A DNA stretch of 63,912 nucleotides, from positions 1 through 63,912 of the forward strand of contig JAJTDF010000020.1 of NCBI GenBank assembly GCA_021294835.1. The letters are read 5' to 3'. The stretch comes from Planctomycetaceae bacterium. Lineage in GTDB: Bacteria; Planctomycetota; Phycisphaerae; Phycisphaerales; UBA1924. The notes beneath the pieces are model-generated. The model did no database searches. It was given only the letters and a program-made list of their open reading frames with translations, and was not told where the DNA came from. Made by a program: the position numbers and the translations under genes. Shown in pieces: positions 16,764 through 26,157 of the stretch. Every line of letters starts with the position of its first letter. The stretch's first letter is position 1.

Positions 16764-17876
16764 ATGAACAGCGTGCGTGTGGCGGCGATGGTTCTGGCGG
16801 TGGCGGGTGGGATGGGGCTGGGGGCGGGGCTGGGCGGCTCGGGCGTGGCCCTGGGGCAGGGTGCGGCGGGGCCGGCGGCTGGGGCTGGGGCCAAGACGCA
16901 GGTGCCGGCGGTGAAGATGCCGGATAACGCGGCGGTGGTGTACTTTCGCTACTGGAGTTTGGTGACGCGAGAGCAGTGGGCCAAAGTTGCGGATTTGGCG
17001 ACAGAACTCACCGTGCCCGATGCGGCAGGTCGCGAAGCCCTGAGGCAATTGATCGAGGAGCTTGGGTCCGTGCCGGCTGGGCTGGCCAGAACTACACAGA
17101 TTCCGCGAGCGGAGTGGAACGTTGAGTTTGACCAAGGTATTGGGGCGATCATTCCGGAGATGGGTGTTCTGCGGAGTACCGCGAGGTTGTTTGTCGCTCA
17201 GGCTCGGCTGTCACTTGCCGACGGGCGAGCCGATGAGGCGGCCCAGCATGTAGCCCGTATCTTCCCGTTGGCCCGCCATACGAGCGACGGATCGATGCTG
17301 CTGATCAGTTCGCTGGTATCCGCGGCGATCAACTCGCTCGGCTGCGCATCGGTTGAAGCGCTGCTTCGCGACGGCCGCATCACCGAGGCGGGCAGGGCGG
17401 TGCTGCTGGAGGCGATGCAGAGCCACATGGGCGGCGCGGACCCGTTCAACATGGCGGCGGCGATCCAGGCCGAGCGGTGGCTGATCGCCCAATGGGCCGA
17501 GAAGGAACTGGCCTCGCGCAACGCGGCGGATCGCCTGAAGCTGATCACCGACCTGGGCGGCGGCAACGCGGCGGCGGCGCAGCTGCTCGCCAACGCCAAC
17601 GTGCAGCAGGCGGCCAAGCAGGCCGACGAGTACTACGTGGCCGTTGCGGCCGCGTGGTCGCGGGCGGATGCGGACGCGGAACTGGCCAAGCTCGAAGAGA
17701 AGGTCAAGGCGGGGGGCTTTGGGCCGCTGGCGCAGGTGATGGGGGCCGCGTTCGTGAACGCCAAGCGGGGCGAGAACCGCGCACGCGAGGCCATGGCCAA
17801 GGCGGTGGCGGCGCTGAAGGCCCCGCCGGACCGGTCCGGGGCCAAGCCCCCGCAGGAGCCGGCGGAGAAGAAGTGA
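16764..17876 (+). CDS. Secreted helical protein of unknown function
   Basis: A 370-residue exported protein. The N-terminus VRVAAMVLAVAGGMGLGAGLG is a signal peptide, followed by a Gly/Ala linker. The mature part is largely alpha-helical and Ala-rich (VYFRYWSLVTREQWAKVADL, TARLFVAQARLSLADGRADEAAQHVAR), reminiscent of TPR or planctomycete-specific periplasmic proteins. A Lys/Pro-rich tail ends the chain. The ATG at 16764 has a purine-rich site (cggagag) upstream. The open frame upstream of this ATG belongs to a shadow of the previous gene. It precedes the ECF sigma gene by 46 bases. The first 15 coding bases match those of the secreted gene at 19292. Confidence 0.72.
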   Translation: MNSVRVAAMVLAVAGGMGLGAGLGGSGVALGQGAAGPAAGAGAKTQVPAVKMPDNAAVVYFRYWSLVTREQWAKVADLATELTVPDAAGREALRQLIEELGSVPAGLARTTQIPRAEWNVEFDQGIGAIIPEMGVLRSTARLFVAQARLSLADGRADEAAQHVARIFPLARHTSDGSMLLISSLVSAAINSLGCASVEALLRDGRITEAGRAVLLEAMQSHMGGADPFNMAAAIQAERWLIAQWAEKELASRNAADRLKLITDLGGGNAAAAQLLANANVQQAAKQADEYYVAVAAAWSRADADAELAKLEEKVKAGGFGPLAQVMGAAFVNAKRGENRAREAMAKAVAALKAPPDRSGAKPPQEPAEKK

Positions 17877-17922
17877 GTGCTGGTGGGGGGGGTGGGGGGG
17901 CGAACGGAGCGATGCGGAAGGC

Positions 17923-18522
17923 ATGGCCCAGACGACCGACACCCCGCTGACCGCAACGCTGGTGGCCGCGCACGCGGGCGATCAGGTGGCGGCGCGGGCG
18001 TTGTGGGCGACCGTGGGGCCCCGGCTGCGGGGCTTTGCGGTGGGGCTGCTGCGCGACCCCGCGGCGGCGGATGACGCCGTGCAGGCGGCCTTCGTGCGGG
18101 TGCTGGGGCTGCGGGCGGCGGAGGTGGCGCAGGTCGCCGACCCGCTGGCGTATCTGCTGGCGGCGGTGCGGCACGCTGCGCTCGATGGCGTCCGCGCCGA
18201 TCGGCGACGGACGGCCCGTGAGCACGCGGCGGGCGACGGGGCCGCTTCGGAGGACGGCGGCCTGGCGGCGGCGTTGCCGGCTGCGGGCGGTGGTGACGGC
18301 GAACTGGCCCGGGCGCTGGACAGGCTGAACCACGGCGACCGCGAGGTGCTGCTGCTCAAGCACATCGCGGGCCTGACCTTTGACCAGATGGCTCTGGTGC
18401 TGGGCCTGCCCCGCGGAACGGCGGTGGCCAGGCACGGTGCCGCGTTGTCGCGGCTGCGGGCGGTGATGATGGGCGAGCGAGACGGCGTGGTGGAGGGCAT
18501 GAAGGAGGTGACGCGTGGCTGA
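17923..18522 (+). CDS. ECF RNA polymerase sigma factor
   Basis: A 199-residue sigma-70 family factor of the extracytoplasmic type. Region 2 includes FAVGLLRDPAAADDAVQAAFVRVL (DDAVQ matches the DDxxQ core that binds RNA polymerase). Region 4 includes REVLLLKHIAGLTFDQMALVLGLPRGTAVARHGAALSRLR, a helix-turn-helix that reads the -35 element. Region 3 is missing, as expected for ECF factors. The stop overlaps the GTG start of a one-span membrane protein by eight bases, the usual sigma/anti-sigma arrangement. Two secreted proteins of unknown function flank the pair. Confidence 0.93.
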   Translation: MAQTTDTPLTATLVAAHAGDQVAARALWATVGPRLRGFAVGLLRDPAAADDAVQAAFVRVLGLRAAEVAQVADPLAYLLAAVRHAALDGVRADRRRTAREHAAGDGAASEDGGLAAALPAAGGGDGELARALDRLNHGDREVLLLKHIAGLTFDQMALVLGLPRGTAVARHGAALSRLRAVMMGERDGVVEGMKEVTRG

Positions 18523-19117
18523 GCAATCCGTAGCGGATCGTGACCTGGAGCAGCGGCTGGAGTCGCTGGGCGCAGCGGTGCGGGCGCAGCAGGCCGGGGC
18601 GGAGATGCCCCGGGCGCTGCGCGAGGCGGGCGGGCATGCGACGCAGCGGGGTGTGGAGGTGGCGGGGCGGATCGGGCCGCGGAGTGGCGCGGGCGAATCG
18701 GGCCTCAGGCGGGCGCTCTGGCCGGCGCTGGCGGCGGCGGCGTGCATGGGCATGCTGCTGTGGCTGAGTTGGCCGGTCCGACTGCCGGCCGGCGGCGCGA
18801 ACCCGGGCGGCAGCGGCGGGAACAGCTCGCCCCTGGCGGGCAGCGGCTCGCCCACGCCGCCGGTGCGGCCGGCTGCCGGTGCGGTGGTGACGATCGCGCA
18901 GGCGGCCGCCATGCTGCGGGCGGATCGGGGCGACCTGCAACTCGATGGCTTGGACGGCTTGGACGGTTCGGCAAGCGGCACTTCGGCCCGCCCGGTGGGC
19001 AAGCGCACCGCTGACAGCAGCGGCGGGCCGGCAGTGTCGGCAACGCCCCGCAGCGCGGAGCGTCCGCTGCGCGTTGTGGACACATTGGGTGTGCGGGCGG
19101 GCAAGTGGGCGGAGTGA
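18515..19117 (+). CDS. Putative membrane anti-sigma factor
   Basis: A 200-residue protein with a short cytosolic N-terminus (about 70 residues, DLEQRLESLGAAVRAQ), one membrane span (LWPALAAAACMGMLLWLSW) and a Gly/Pro/Ser-rich outer part. I see no zinc-binding HxxxCxxC anti-sigma motif, so the role rests on position: its GTG start lies eight bases inside the ECF sigma gene. The N-terminus would hold the sigma factor and the outer domain would sense an envelope signal. The short repeat LDGLDGLDG near residue 150 is low-complexity. Confidence 0.65.
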   Translation: MAEQSVADRDLEQRLESLGAAVRAQQAGAEMPRALREAGGHATQRGVEVAGRIGPRSGAGESGLRRALWPALAAAACMGMLLWLSWPVRLPAGGANPGGSGGNSSPLAGSGSPTPPVRPAAGAVVTIAQAAAMLRADRGDLQLDGLDGLDGSASGTSARPVGKRTADSSGGPAVSATPRSAERPLRVVDTLGVRAGKWAE

Positions 19118-19291
19118 CGGTGACCGGTTCGCAGCACGCAGCGCCCGCCTGAAACAGGTGATTTTGCTGCCACTTTGCGCAATCCGCACGGCAGCGGGCC
19201 CCACAAGCGGCCGCGGATGTGGTACACAGTGGGCTGTGGATGGCCCGCTGCAGGGTGCGGCGGGCGCATGCCGCGGAATCAGGGGATCTTC

Positions 19292-20065
19292 ATGAACAGC
19301 GTGCGTGGCTGGGCGGGGGCGGTGGCGGTGGGTGCGGCGGTGGTGCTGGGCAGCGTGAGCGGGCTGGGGCTGCTGTGGCCGACGCCGGCGGCGGCGCAGT
19401 TCGGGGTGCCCAAGGGGTATCGGCCGACGGGGGCGGATTGGCAGATGCTGCCGCTGAGCGGGTGGGGGCGGATGGGGGAGGCGGAACTGGCCCAGTACAA
19501 CCAATCGGTGCCGTCGAACCTGCGGGCGCAGGTGGGCTACTCGCGGCAGCAGGGGAGCATGTTCGCGTTTGTGACCCAGACCCCGGCGCTGCCGGCCGAT
19601 GCGACGCTGGCGAATCTGACCTCGCGTGAGTTCATCGAGGGGATGAAGAAGGGGATGGCGAGCAGTTTCGAGCCGTCAACGGTGCTGGAGGTGGACACGC
19701 CGGTGGTGGACCCGGTGAAGTTGCACGCGACGGGGTCGCTGGTGATGACGCAGGACGGGGCGCGGGTGGCGGTGAAGATGCGGGTGTTCTTCGGACAGCG
19801 GAACTCGGTGACGGTGGCGGTGTCGGGCCTGGCGGGCATGACCGAGCAGGCGCGGAGCGAGGTGGAGGCGGTGTTCGATGCGTTCGCGTTTGACCCCGGG
19901 GCGACCTTCGTGCCGGCGGCGGAGGGGAGCCGGCGGGGTTCGGGAGGCGGCGGGCGTTCGGGGGGGTCGGAGTACGCAGTAAGTCAGACCATGGGCCGGG
20001 TGTTCGCCGGGTGCCTGGTGCTGGCTGCGCTGCTGGTGGTGGCACGCAAGTTCAAGCGGAGCTGA
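19292..20065 (+). CDS. Secreted, C-terminally membrane-anchored protein, PsbP/DUF1795-like
   Basis: A 257-residue protein with an N-terminal signal segment (WAGAVAVGAAVVLGSVSGLGLLW...AAAQF), a mature alpha/beta domain and a C-terminal span (VFAGCLVLAALLVVA) followed by a basic KFKRS tail. The mature part (SMFAFVTQTPALPADATLANLTSREFI..., VLEVDTPVVDP, HATGSLVMTQDGARVAVKMRVFFGQRNSVTVAVSGL) has the strand order of PsbP/DUF1795-type folds; that match is by eye only. An AGGGGA ribosome-binding site precedes ATG 19292. It follows the sigma/anti-sigma pair by 174 bases and may be a regulon target. Confidence 0.65.
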   Translation: MNSVRGWAGAVAVGAAVVLGSVSGLGLLWPTPAAAQFGVPKGYRPTGADWQMLPLSGWGRMGEAELAQYNQSVPSNLRAQVGYSRQQGSMFAFVTQTPALPADATLANLTSREFIEGMKKGMASSFEPSTVLEVDTPVVDPVKLHATGSLVMTQDGARVAVKMRVFFGQRNSVTVAVSGLAGMTEQARSEVEAVFDAFAFDPGATFVPAAEGSRRGSGGGGRSGGSEYAVSQTMGRVFAGCLVLAALLVVARKFKRS

Positions 20066-20223
20066 ATGTGAAGGCGGCGTAAAGGCGGGTGCCGGGTGCC
20101 GGGTTGGGCTCGCCGGCTGTGGCCGCGTGGGCAAACATCGGGCCGGACGTGGCGCCGGCGGTGTGGCGCGCGGATGCTGCATCGGAGGCGGTGCGCCACG
20201 TCTGACAAAGCGAAGGTGTTGTG

Positions 20224-21789
20224 ATGCGATCAGCGATGCGTGCGGCGTGGATGGCGGCGGTTGCGGGGCTGGGAGTTGGCGGGGCGGTGGCGGCTGGGGC
20301 GGCGGGGCAGGCGGGGCAGGCGGGGCAGGCGGGGCAGGCGGAGGCCAAGGGTGTTCCGCCGGCGGTGGTGCTGGATGGGCAGACCGGGGAGTGGGCCCAG
20401 GGCCAGTGGGCCCGGGCGGATGCGCACTTTGTGTACCTGCGGGTGAGTTTCCCGGAGAAGCGGGGGCTGTTCGGCACCGCTGAGCGGTACACGCTGCTGA
20501 TCGATGCCGACGACAGCGACGCGACTGGGGCGAGCGACCAGTTGGAGCCTGGGGCGGACTTGAAGGTGGAGTTCAACCCGCCGGCGGAGGCGCGGGCCGA
20601 GGGCCAGGAACGGCGCGGGGAGCGGCTGCGGATCACCCCGCTCTTTGCATCGAGCACCACCAGCCGGGGCGACGGCCGCGTCAGCCAGGCGGATCTGCAG
20701 GTGCTCACGGCGCCGAACCACGCCGCGGCGGAGTTTGAAATCCGGCTGGCTCGCGCCGCCAGCCTTGGCGATGACCTTCCGCAGGCGGGGCTGCTGAGCA
20801 GTGGGCGGGCGCGGCTGGCGTGGGTGCGGACGGACGCCGCCAGCGGCGCGACGATCGGCGAGGTGCTGCGGGCGGAGTTGACGCTGCCGGAGCGGCGCGA
20901 GTTCCGCGCGGTGGCGACCCTGCCGGGCAAGGCCCCCGGCGCGGTGCGGTTGGTGGCGTACAACGTGCTGTGGTCAAGCCCGACGAAGTCTGAGCCCGGC
21001 CCGGCCGGCTTTGCGCGGATCTTCAAGGCGCTGGATGCCGATGTGGTGCTGCTGCAGGAGTGGCACGACCGCGAGGCTGACCGGGGCAAGAACAACGCCG
21101 AGCGCGAGGCGGGCGTGCGGGCGTGGTTCCAGACCCACGCCGGCGGTGAGTGGACGGTGGTCGGTTCGGAAGGTCAGGGCGTGTTTGTGGCCAGCCGCCT
21201 GCCGGTGACGGCCCGGGGCCCGGCGCGGCTGGAGGCGCCGGAGAACGCCTCGCCGTGGAACTTTCCGGTGCGGCTGGCCAGCGCGGTGGTGACCACGGCG
21301 CACGGCCCGCTGGCGGTGGGCAGCGTGCACCTCAAGTGCTGCGGGACGTATCAGGCCCCGGAGGATGTGCGGCGGACACAGGAGGCCGGGCTAATCAGCA
21401 CGGCGATGGCCGAGTTGGCCGGGGCGGCGGGTGCCGCTGCGGCTCCGGTGGTCATCGGCGGTGATTACAACCTGGTGGGCGACCCTGAGGTGGCGGTGCG
21501 CATGGTCGCCGGCCTGGATGCCGATGGCAGCGGGCTGAACCTGGCCATGCCCCTGCTGCTGGGCGACGCCATCGTGCACACCCACGGCGGGGGCACCCGC
21601 AACGGCAGCCGCTCGCGGCTGGACTACTTCGCGTACCCCGACGCGGTGTGGGAGACGGTGCAGGGCTTCGTGCTGGACAGCACGATCCTGGACGCCGAAT
21701 CGCTGAAGGCCATGGGTCTGGAAGCGGGCGACACGGCCGGCAGCGACCACCTGCCGGTGGTGGTGGACCTGCGGCCCCGGGGCAAGTGA
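20224..21789 (+). CDS. Secreted endonuclease/exonuclease/phosphatase-family protein
   Basis: A 521-residue exported protein. The signal segment AAWMAAVAGLGVGGAVAAGAA is followed by a (GQA)4 run encoded by four 9-base repeats (20301-20340). Residues about 45-235 form a beta-rich domain like those placed before enzymes on secreted proteins. The C-terminal half is an EEP domain: VRLVAYNVLWSS, DVVLLQEWHD (catalytic Glu), VVIGGDYNLVGD (Asp/Asn), RSRLDYFAYPD and the terminal GSDHLPVVVDL (Asp-His). It should cut a phosphodiester or phosphomonoester in the periplasm or outside; nucleic acid, phospholipid and inositol phosphate are all possible. Start ATG 20224, with GTG 20221 as alternative. Confidence 0.88.
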   Translation: MRSAMRAAWMAAVAGLGVGGAVAAGAAGQAGQAGQAGQAEAKGVPPAVVLDGQTGEWAQGQWARADAHFVYLRVSFPEKRGLFGTAERYTLLIDADDSDATGASDQLEPGADLKVEFNPPAEARAEGQERRGERLRITPLFASSTTSRGDGRVSQADLQVLTAPNHAAAEFEIRLARAASLGDDLPQAGLLSSGRARLAWVRTDAASGATIGEVLRAELTLPERREFRAVATLPGKAPGAVRLVAYNVLWSSPTKSEPGPAGFARIFKALDADVVLLQEWHDREADRGKNNAEREAGVRAWFQTHAGGEWTVVGSEGQGVFVASRLPVTARGPARLEAPENASPWNFPVRLASAVVTTAHGPLAVGSVHLKCCGTYQAPEDVRRTQEAGLISTAMAELAGAAGAAAAPVVIGGDYNLVGDPEVAVRMVAGLDADGSGLNLAMPLLLGDAIVHTHGGGTRNGSRSRLDYFAYPDAVWETVQGFVLDSTILDAESLKAMGLEAGDTAGSDHLPVVVDLRPRGK

Positions 21790-21821
21790 GTTCGGTGGTA
21801 CGCCTCGGCGGGGGTGGGGGG

Positions 21822-22487
21822 TCAACTGCGGCCGATGGTGACCGTGTGCGGTGCAGCCGGCGGCGGCGGCAGGGTGGGGGCCCAGCCCTTGGCGCCGTCG
21901 CGCAGCAGGCCCAGCAGGGGCCAGATGGGGCAGTAGAGGTCGCCCGGGCCGAACGGCGTGGTGTTGGTGCGGATGATGCTGGGCGCAGCGCCGCCGCTGG
22001 CGGGCAGCAGCCGCAGGGCTGATACGCCCGGCAGCGGCTGCACGCGGCCGTCGGGCAGCGTGCGCTGGTAGCCCATGTCGGCCGCCAGCGTGGTGCCGGC
22101 GAACGACACGCAGGTGAACGGCCACTGCCGCGAGGCGGCGAACGCGGCCAGCGTGCCGGGGTCATCGGGCGAGGCGAGCACCAGCGCCGCCCGCTGGGTG
22201 ATGTGGCGGTGCAGGCCGATGAACCCGTCGGCCCACAGCGTGCAGTACGCGCACGTGCGGCCCATGTTGTGGATCAGCAGCAGGTCTTGATGGGGGCCGA
22301 ACAGGGCGCTCAGCCGCACCGGGGCACCGGCGGTGGTGTGCAGCGTGTAGTCGGTGATGGCCTCGCTGGCCGAAGCGGCGGCGGAAGCGTGGGCTGCTGC
22401 CAGTTCGGCCTGCAGGCGGGCCAGGTCGGCCTCGATCTCGCGTGCTGGACGATGGGCATGCGGAGGGTGGACGGAAGGCGTGGTCAT
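21822..22487 (-). CDS. DUF899 thioredoxin-like protein
   Basis: A 221-residue protein with the DUF899 signature: LLIHNMGRTCAYCTLWADGFIGL, where CAYC is a CxxC in the thioredoxin position, then ALVLASPDDPGTLAAFAASRQWPF and VSFAGTTLAADMGY. DUF899 proteins are thioredoxin-fold oxidoreductases of unknown substrate. The N-terminus holds a coiled-coil-like stretch (REIEADLARLQAELAAAHA). ATG 22487 is chosen because the sequence upstream departs from the family. It is divergent from the second DinB gene (103 bases between starts) and convergent with the EEP gene. Confidence 0.85.
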   Translation of the reverse strand: MTTPSVHPPHAHRPAREIEADLARLQAELAAAHASAAASASEAITDYTLHTTAGAPVRLSALFGPHQDLLLIHNMGRTCAYCTLWADGFIGLHRHITQRAALVLASPDDPGTLAAFAASRQWPFTCVSFAGTTLAADMGYQRTLPDGRVQPLPGVSALRLLPASGGAAPSIIRTNTTPFGPGDLYCPIWPLLGLLRDGAKGWAPTLPPPPAAPHTVTIGRS

Positions 22488-22590
22488 GAGAGGTGTCCTG
22501 TTGTTGGGTGCGGAGGGCTCCGGAGCGACAGCGTATTGTGGCTCCGGTAGCGAACAGCACCCGGGGGCGGGGCCAACCAAGGACCACGCG

Positions 22591-23082
22591 ATGAGCGACC
22601 TGCTGGATGCGCAGATGGCGCACAACGAATGGGCGACTGAACAGCTGCTGGATGCCTGCGCCGCGCTGGGCGATGACCAGTTGCACGCGAAGTTCGAGAT
22701 CGGCATCGGCTCGCTGCACGACAGTTTCGTGCACCTGATTGGAGCGATGTGGGTGTGGACCGACACGCTGGGCCAGCGCACGCCCCGCCCGTGGATCGAC
22801 GAGGCCCCGCGTCGCAGCATTGAGGAGCTTCGCGCCATGCACCGCACCGCGGCGGCCGACCTGGCCTCGGTGGCCCGACTGGGCCCGATGGAGCAGACGC
22901 TGACGCGGGAGCGGCAGGGAAAGGTGACCAGTTATCAGCGCCAGGTGATCCTCGGGCACGTGCTGACCCACGCCATGCACCACCGGGCCCAGATGCTCAA
23001 CATGCTGCGGGGGCTGGGCGTGAACCCGCTGCCGCCGAGCAGCATGGTGGAGTGGAGCCGGGCGGGGTGCCCGGCGCGGTGA
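22591..23082 (+). CDS. DinB/YfiT family metal-binding protein (copy 2)
   Basis: A 163-residue DinB protein with the metal-binding His set: AHNEWATEQL, FVHLIGAMWVW and LTHAMHHRAQMLNML. It shares the layout and the LGVNPLPPSSMVEW tail with the DinB gene at 15141, so both descend from one duplication or are recruited family members. The ATG at 22591 follows an AAGGA site (22579-22583). It is divergent from the DUF899 gene; the two may share a promoter region and a redox-stress role, which is inference. Confidence 0.9.
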   Translation: MSDLLDAQMAHNEWATEQLLDACAALGDDQLHAKFEIGIGSLHDSFVHLIGAMWVWTDTLGQRTPRPWIDEAPRRSIEELRAMHRTAAADLASVARLGPMEQTLTRERQGKVTSYQRQVILGHVLTHAMHHRAQMLNMLRGLGVNPLPPSSMVEWSRAGCPAR

Positions 23083-23134
23083 GGGGGGGGCAGGCGGGGG
23101 TGGGAACCGGGCCGGAGGGCCTACTGTTCGGGCA

Positions 23135-23223
23135 TCGCTCGGGGCGCCGGTGTGGGATGTCCTGCACCGGCTGAGAGGCACCCGTGGAACCTGATCCGGT
23201 TTGCACCGGCGGAGGGAAGGCGA
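23135..23223 (+). promoter_or_regulatory. TPP riboswitch (THI element)
   Basis: The conserved core is unmistakable: CTGAGAggcACCC at 23171-23183, gaacctgatc at 23187-23196, then ccggtttgcaccggcggAGGGAA to 23218. Outer helix P1 pairs tcgct (23135-23139) with ggcga (23219-23223). It binds thiamine pyrophosphate and should shut off the genes downstream when thiamine is plentiful. The next gene is not thiC but a DUF4375-like gene starting 165 bases further on; thiC follows it directly. The expression platform (terminator or ribosome-binding-site mask) lies in 23224-23388 but I cannot assign it. Confidence 0.93.
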
Positions 23224-23388
23224 CTTTGGCGGTCCGCAACGCATCCGACACAGCGCGATTGGGCAGACAAGTGCCCGAGGCTACGTTCCTGCCGGATGGC
23301 GTTCGCCAACCTGCAGGACGGGCGATTGGTCTGTCTGGGGCGGCGGCGGGGCTGTGTTGCAGGTCGTTTGAACGCGGGGAGACCAGCA

Positions 23389-23937
23389 GTGGCTGACTAT
23401 CGGTACAAGGGTTCGAAGATCACCATCGAGTGTCTGAACGTCACGCACGATCTGCTGGTGGCTGTGACCGAGAAGGCGACCGACGAGATGGTCGAGGCGG
23501 TCACCGCTGGCCAGGCCAAGGCCGTCATCAAGAGCATGACGCCCGCTCAGCGGATCGTGTGTTCGGTGCGGCATGTGGCGATGGAAGTGGGACACGGCGG
23601 CTTCGAGCACGCCTTCAGCTACATCCACCCGCTGTGGATCAAGGAGGCGGAAGCCGGGCTGAAGGCCCTGGGTGCGACGCGGCACTTGGCGGCCCTGGCC
23701 AAGGCGAAGTCCGTGCTTCCTCGCGGGCGGCGGTTGGCCGACGCCGACGCGGTGATGAGTTATCTGGAGGACATGACCTCCAAGCAGCGGTCGACGCTCG
23801 AGCGGGCGGACTCGATGTTCTATGCCGCAGACATGTCCGGGCAGGAGAACCTGGACCTGCTCTGTGTCGGCCTGCTGGTTTCTCGGCGCGAGGAGTTTTT
23901 CATCCTGCCCGGGGAGCGTTCGCGCAAGCGTCGCTGA
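23389..23937 (+). CDS. DUF4375-like protein inside the TPP-controlled transcript
   Basis: A 182-residue soluble protein. The middle (GGFEHAFSYIHPLWIKEAEAGLKALGATRHLAALAKAKSVL) resembles the DUF4375/DMP19 family, whose members have GGFxxFF...EAxEGLxxIGA. The match is by eye and partial. DMP19-type proteins include a DNA mimic, but no such role can be claimed here. The GTG at 23389 follows a GGGGAG site with eight bases spacing; the frame continues upstream through the riboswitch and is not coding there. The gene sits between the TPP riboswitch and thiC, 29 bases before thiC, so it should be repressed by thiamine like thiC. Confidence 0.72.
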   Translation: MADYRYKGSKITIECLNVTHDLLVAVTEKATDEMVEAVTAGQAKAVIKSMTPAQRIVCSVRHVAMEVGHGGFEHAFSYIHPLWIKEAEAGLKALGATRHLAALAKAKSVLPRGRRLADADAVMSYLEDMTSKQRSTLERADSMFYAADMSGQENLDLLCVGLLVSRREEFFILPGERSRKRR

Positions 23938-23966
23938 TTTGACACTGACAGTGACACGAGACATCC

Positions 23967-26129
23967 ATGATGAGTTCAACCATGCTCAACAGCCAGACTC
24001 TCTTGCCCCTCCACGGCGCCCACAACCCCGGCGGCACGCCGGGCGTCACCACGCCGGGTTCCTTCGCCCTCAAGGCCGATGTCGGCGGGCCGCGGATGTA
24101 CTCCTCGCCGGACACCCCCGGCATGCCGGCGCCCAGCGACAAGACGGCGTGGGACTTCCTGCCCGAGGGCTGGAGCGTGGTGGACCTGGGCGCGGCCAAG
24201 GCGGCGACGGGGCCGGGGTATGACGCAGCGCCGGCGCACGAGGCCGAGCGGACATGGACGGCACGCTTCGGCGTGGGCGGCGGGCCCGCGGGCGGGGCCA
24301 CAGCGTTCATCGAGCCGGCGCAGTTGATGGTCTACGTCCCCGGCTGCGTGACGGCCGACTGGGTGGGCAATGTGGAGTCGGCCAACCCGCACGTGGCCTG
24401 CAAACTCAAGGCGTCGGCGAATACCGACGCCGGCTGCGCCACCTGCATGGGCGAGAGCCGCATGTTCGTGGAGTTCACCACCGGTCTGGGTCGCCGGCTG
24501 CGGGTGGTGTACCCCAGGGGCTTCAAGCCGCTGACCCAGCTTGAGCACGCGCGGCTGGGCATCATCACCCCGCAGATGCAGCGGGTGGCCCAGCGCGAGC
24601 CGCACCTGTCGCCGGTGCAGGTGCGCGACGAGGTGGCGGCGGGCCGGATGGTCATTCCGGCGAACGTGAACCACCTGGCGTACCGGCTGGATCCGATGTG
24701 CATCGGGCGGGCGAGCAAGACCAAGGTGAACGCCAACATGGGCGCCTCGCCGGTGAGCAGCGGCACGCACGAAGAGGTCGAGAAGCTCAAGTGGGCCGAG
24801 AAGTGGGGGGCCGACACGGTCATGGACCTGTCCACCGGCGGCGACCTGGACGCGACGCGGGCGGCGATCATGGCCAACGCCTGCGTGCCGATCGGCACGG
24901 TGCCGATCTACTCGATGATCATCGGCAAGAAGATCGAGCAACTCGACTGGGCGACGGTGCAGGCGACGCTGCACCACCAGGCCCGCCAGGGCGTGGACTA
25001 CTTCACGATTCACGCCGGCGTGCGGATGGCGCACCTGAAGTACGTCAAGAACCGCCTGATCGGCATCGTCAGCCGGGGCGGCTCGCTGCTGGCCAAGTGG
25101 ATGCTGGTGCACAACCAGGAGAACCTGATGTACACCCACTGGGAGGACATCTGCGACATCCTCCGCGAGTATGACGTGACCTTCTCCATCGGCGACGGCC
25201 TGCGCCCGGGCGGTCTGGCCGACGCGACCGATGCGGCGCAGCTCGCCGAACTGGCGACGCTGGGCGAACTGACCGAGCGGGCGTGGAAGCGGGGCGTGCA
25301 GGTGATGATCGAAGGCCCGGGGCACGTGCCGTTCGATCAGATTGAGTACAACGGCAAGCTGCAGCGGGCCCTGTGCCACGGTGCGCCGTTCTACGTGCTC
25401 GGCCCGCTGGTGACCGACGTGTTCCCCGGCTATGACCACATCACCTCGTGCATCGGCGCCACCGCCATGGCCTATCACGGCGCCGCCATGCTGTGCTATG
25501 TGACCCCCAAGGAGCACCTGGGCCTGCCCAAGAAGGACGACGTCAAGCAGGGGTGCATCGCGTACAAGATCGCGGCCCATGCCGCGGACGTGGCCCTGGG
25601 CATCCCCGGCACGCGCGACCGCGATGATGAACTGACCAAGGCGCGGGCGGCGCTGAACTGGGAGAAGCACTTCGACCTGAGCTTCGACCCGGACACGGCG
25701 CGGGCGTACCACGATGAGGACCTGGACGTCGACACCGACTTCTGCGCCATGTGCGGGCACGACTGGTGCAGTGTGCGGATCAGCAAGGAGATCCAGGAGT
25801 TCGCTAGCGGCAAGGCCGAGGGCTTCGAGCGCATCGGGGCCAACGGCAAGGCCGGAGCCCCGGTGAAGAGCGCAGCACTGACCGCCGAGCAGCAGGAGAT
25901 CCTCGCCAAGCGCGGGGTGCTCAGCCCGGAGGAGATCCACAAGCTGGCCAGCAAGACCAAGAAGGCCGTCGGCGCTGAGAAGGTCGGCGAGAAGGCCTCC
26001 TGCCACAGCGATTACGTGGACCCGGAGACGGCCCAGCGGCTGCAGGCCGAGAAGGCCGGGCACGAGGTGCTGGTGACGCTGGACGTGCGGCCGGCCCTGG
26101 GCATCGCCAAGGAAGACCGGGTGATCTGA
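23967..26129 (+). CDS. thiC: Phosphomethylpyrimidine synthase
   Basis: A 720-residue ThiC, a radical-SAM enzyme that turns 5-aminoimidazole ribotide into hydroxymethylpyrimidine phosphate for thiamine synthesis. The non-canonical [4Fe-4S] motif CAMCGHDWC (CxxCx4C) lies near the C-terminus. Conserved blocks include [66 protein letters not shown] and [14 protein letters not shown]. It is longer than many ThiC because of a ~200-residue N-terminal ThiC-associated region and a 90-residue tail. Two adjacent ATG codons (23967, 23970) are possible. It lies downstream of the TPP riboswitch and 28 bases before a VOC gene. Confidence 0.98.
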   Translation: MMSSTMLNSQTLLPLHGAHNPGGTPGVTTPGSFALKADVGGPRMYSSPDTPGMPAPSDKTAWDFLPEGWSVVDLGAAKAATGPGYDAAPAHEAERTWTARFGVGGGPAGGATAFIEPAQLMVYVPGCVTADWVGNVESANPHVACKLKASANTDAGCATCMGESRMFVEFTTGLGRRLRVVYPRGFKPLTQLEHARLGIITPQMQRVAQREPHLSPVQVRDEVAAGRMVIPANVNHLAYRLDPMCIGRASKTKVNANMGASPVSSGTHEEVEKLKWAEKWGADTVMDLSTGGDLDATRAAIMANACVPIGTVPIYSMIIGKKIEQLDWATVQATLHHQARQGVDYFTIHAGVRMAHLKYVKNRLIGIVSRGGSLLAKWMLVHNQENLMYTHWEDICDILREYDVTFSIGDGLRPGGLADATDAAQLAELATLGELTERAWKRGVQVMIEGPGHVPFDQIEYNGKLQRALCHGAPFYVLGPLVTDVFPGYDHITSCIGATAMAYHGAAMLCYVTPKEHLGLPKKDDVKQGCIAYKIAAHAADVALGIPGTRDRDDELTKARAALNWEKHFDLSFDPDTARAYHDEDLDVDTDFCAMCGHDWCSVRISKEIQEFASGKAEGFERIGANGKAGAPVKSAALTAEQQEILAKRGVLSPEEIHKLASKTKKAVGAEKVGEKASCHSDYVDPETAQRLQAEKAGHEVLVTLDVRPALGIAKEDRVI

Positions 26130-26157
26130 AGGACCGGCAGATCCCGGAGCATCCGAC

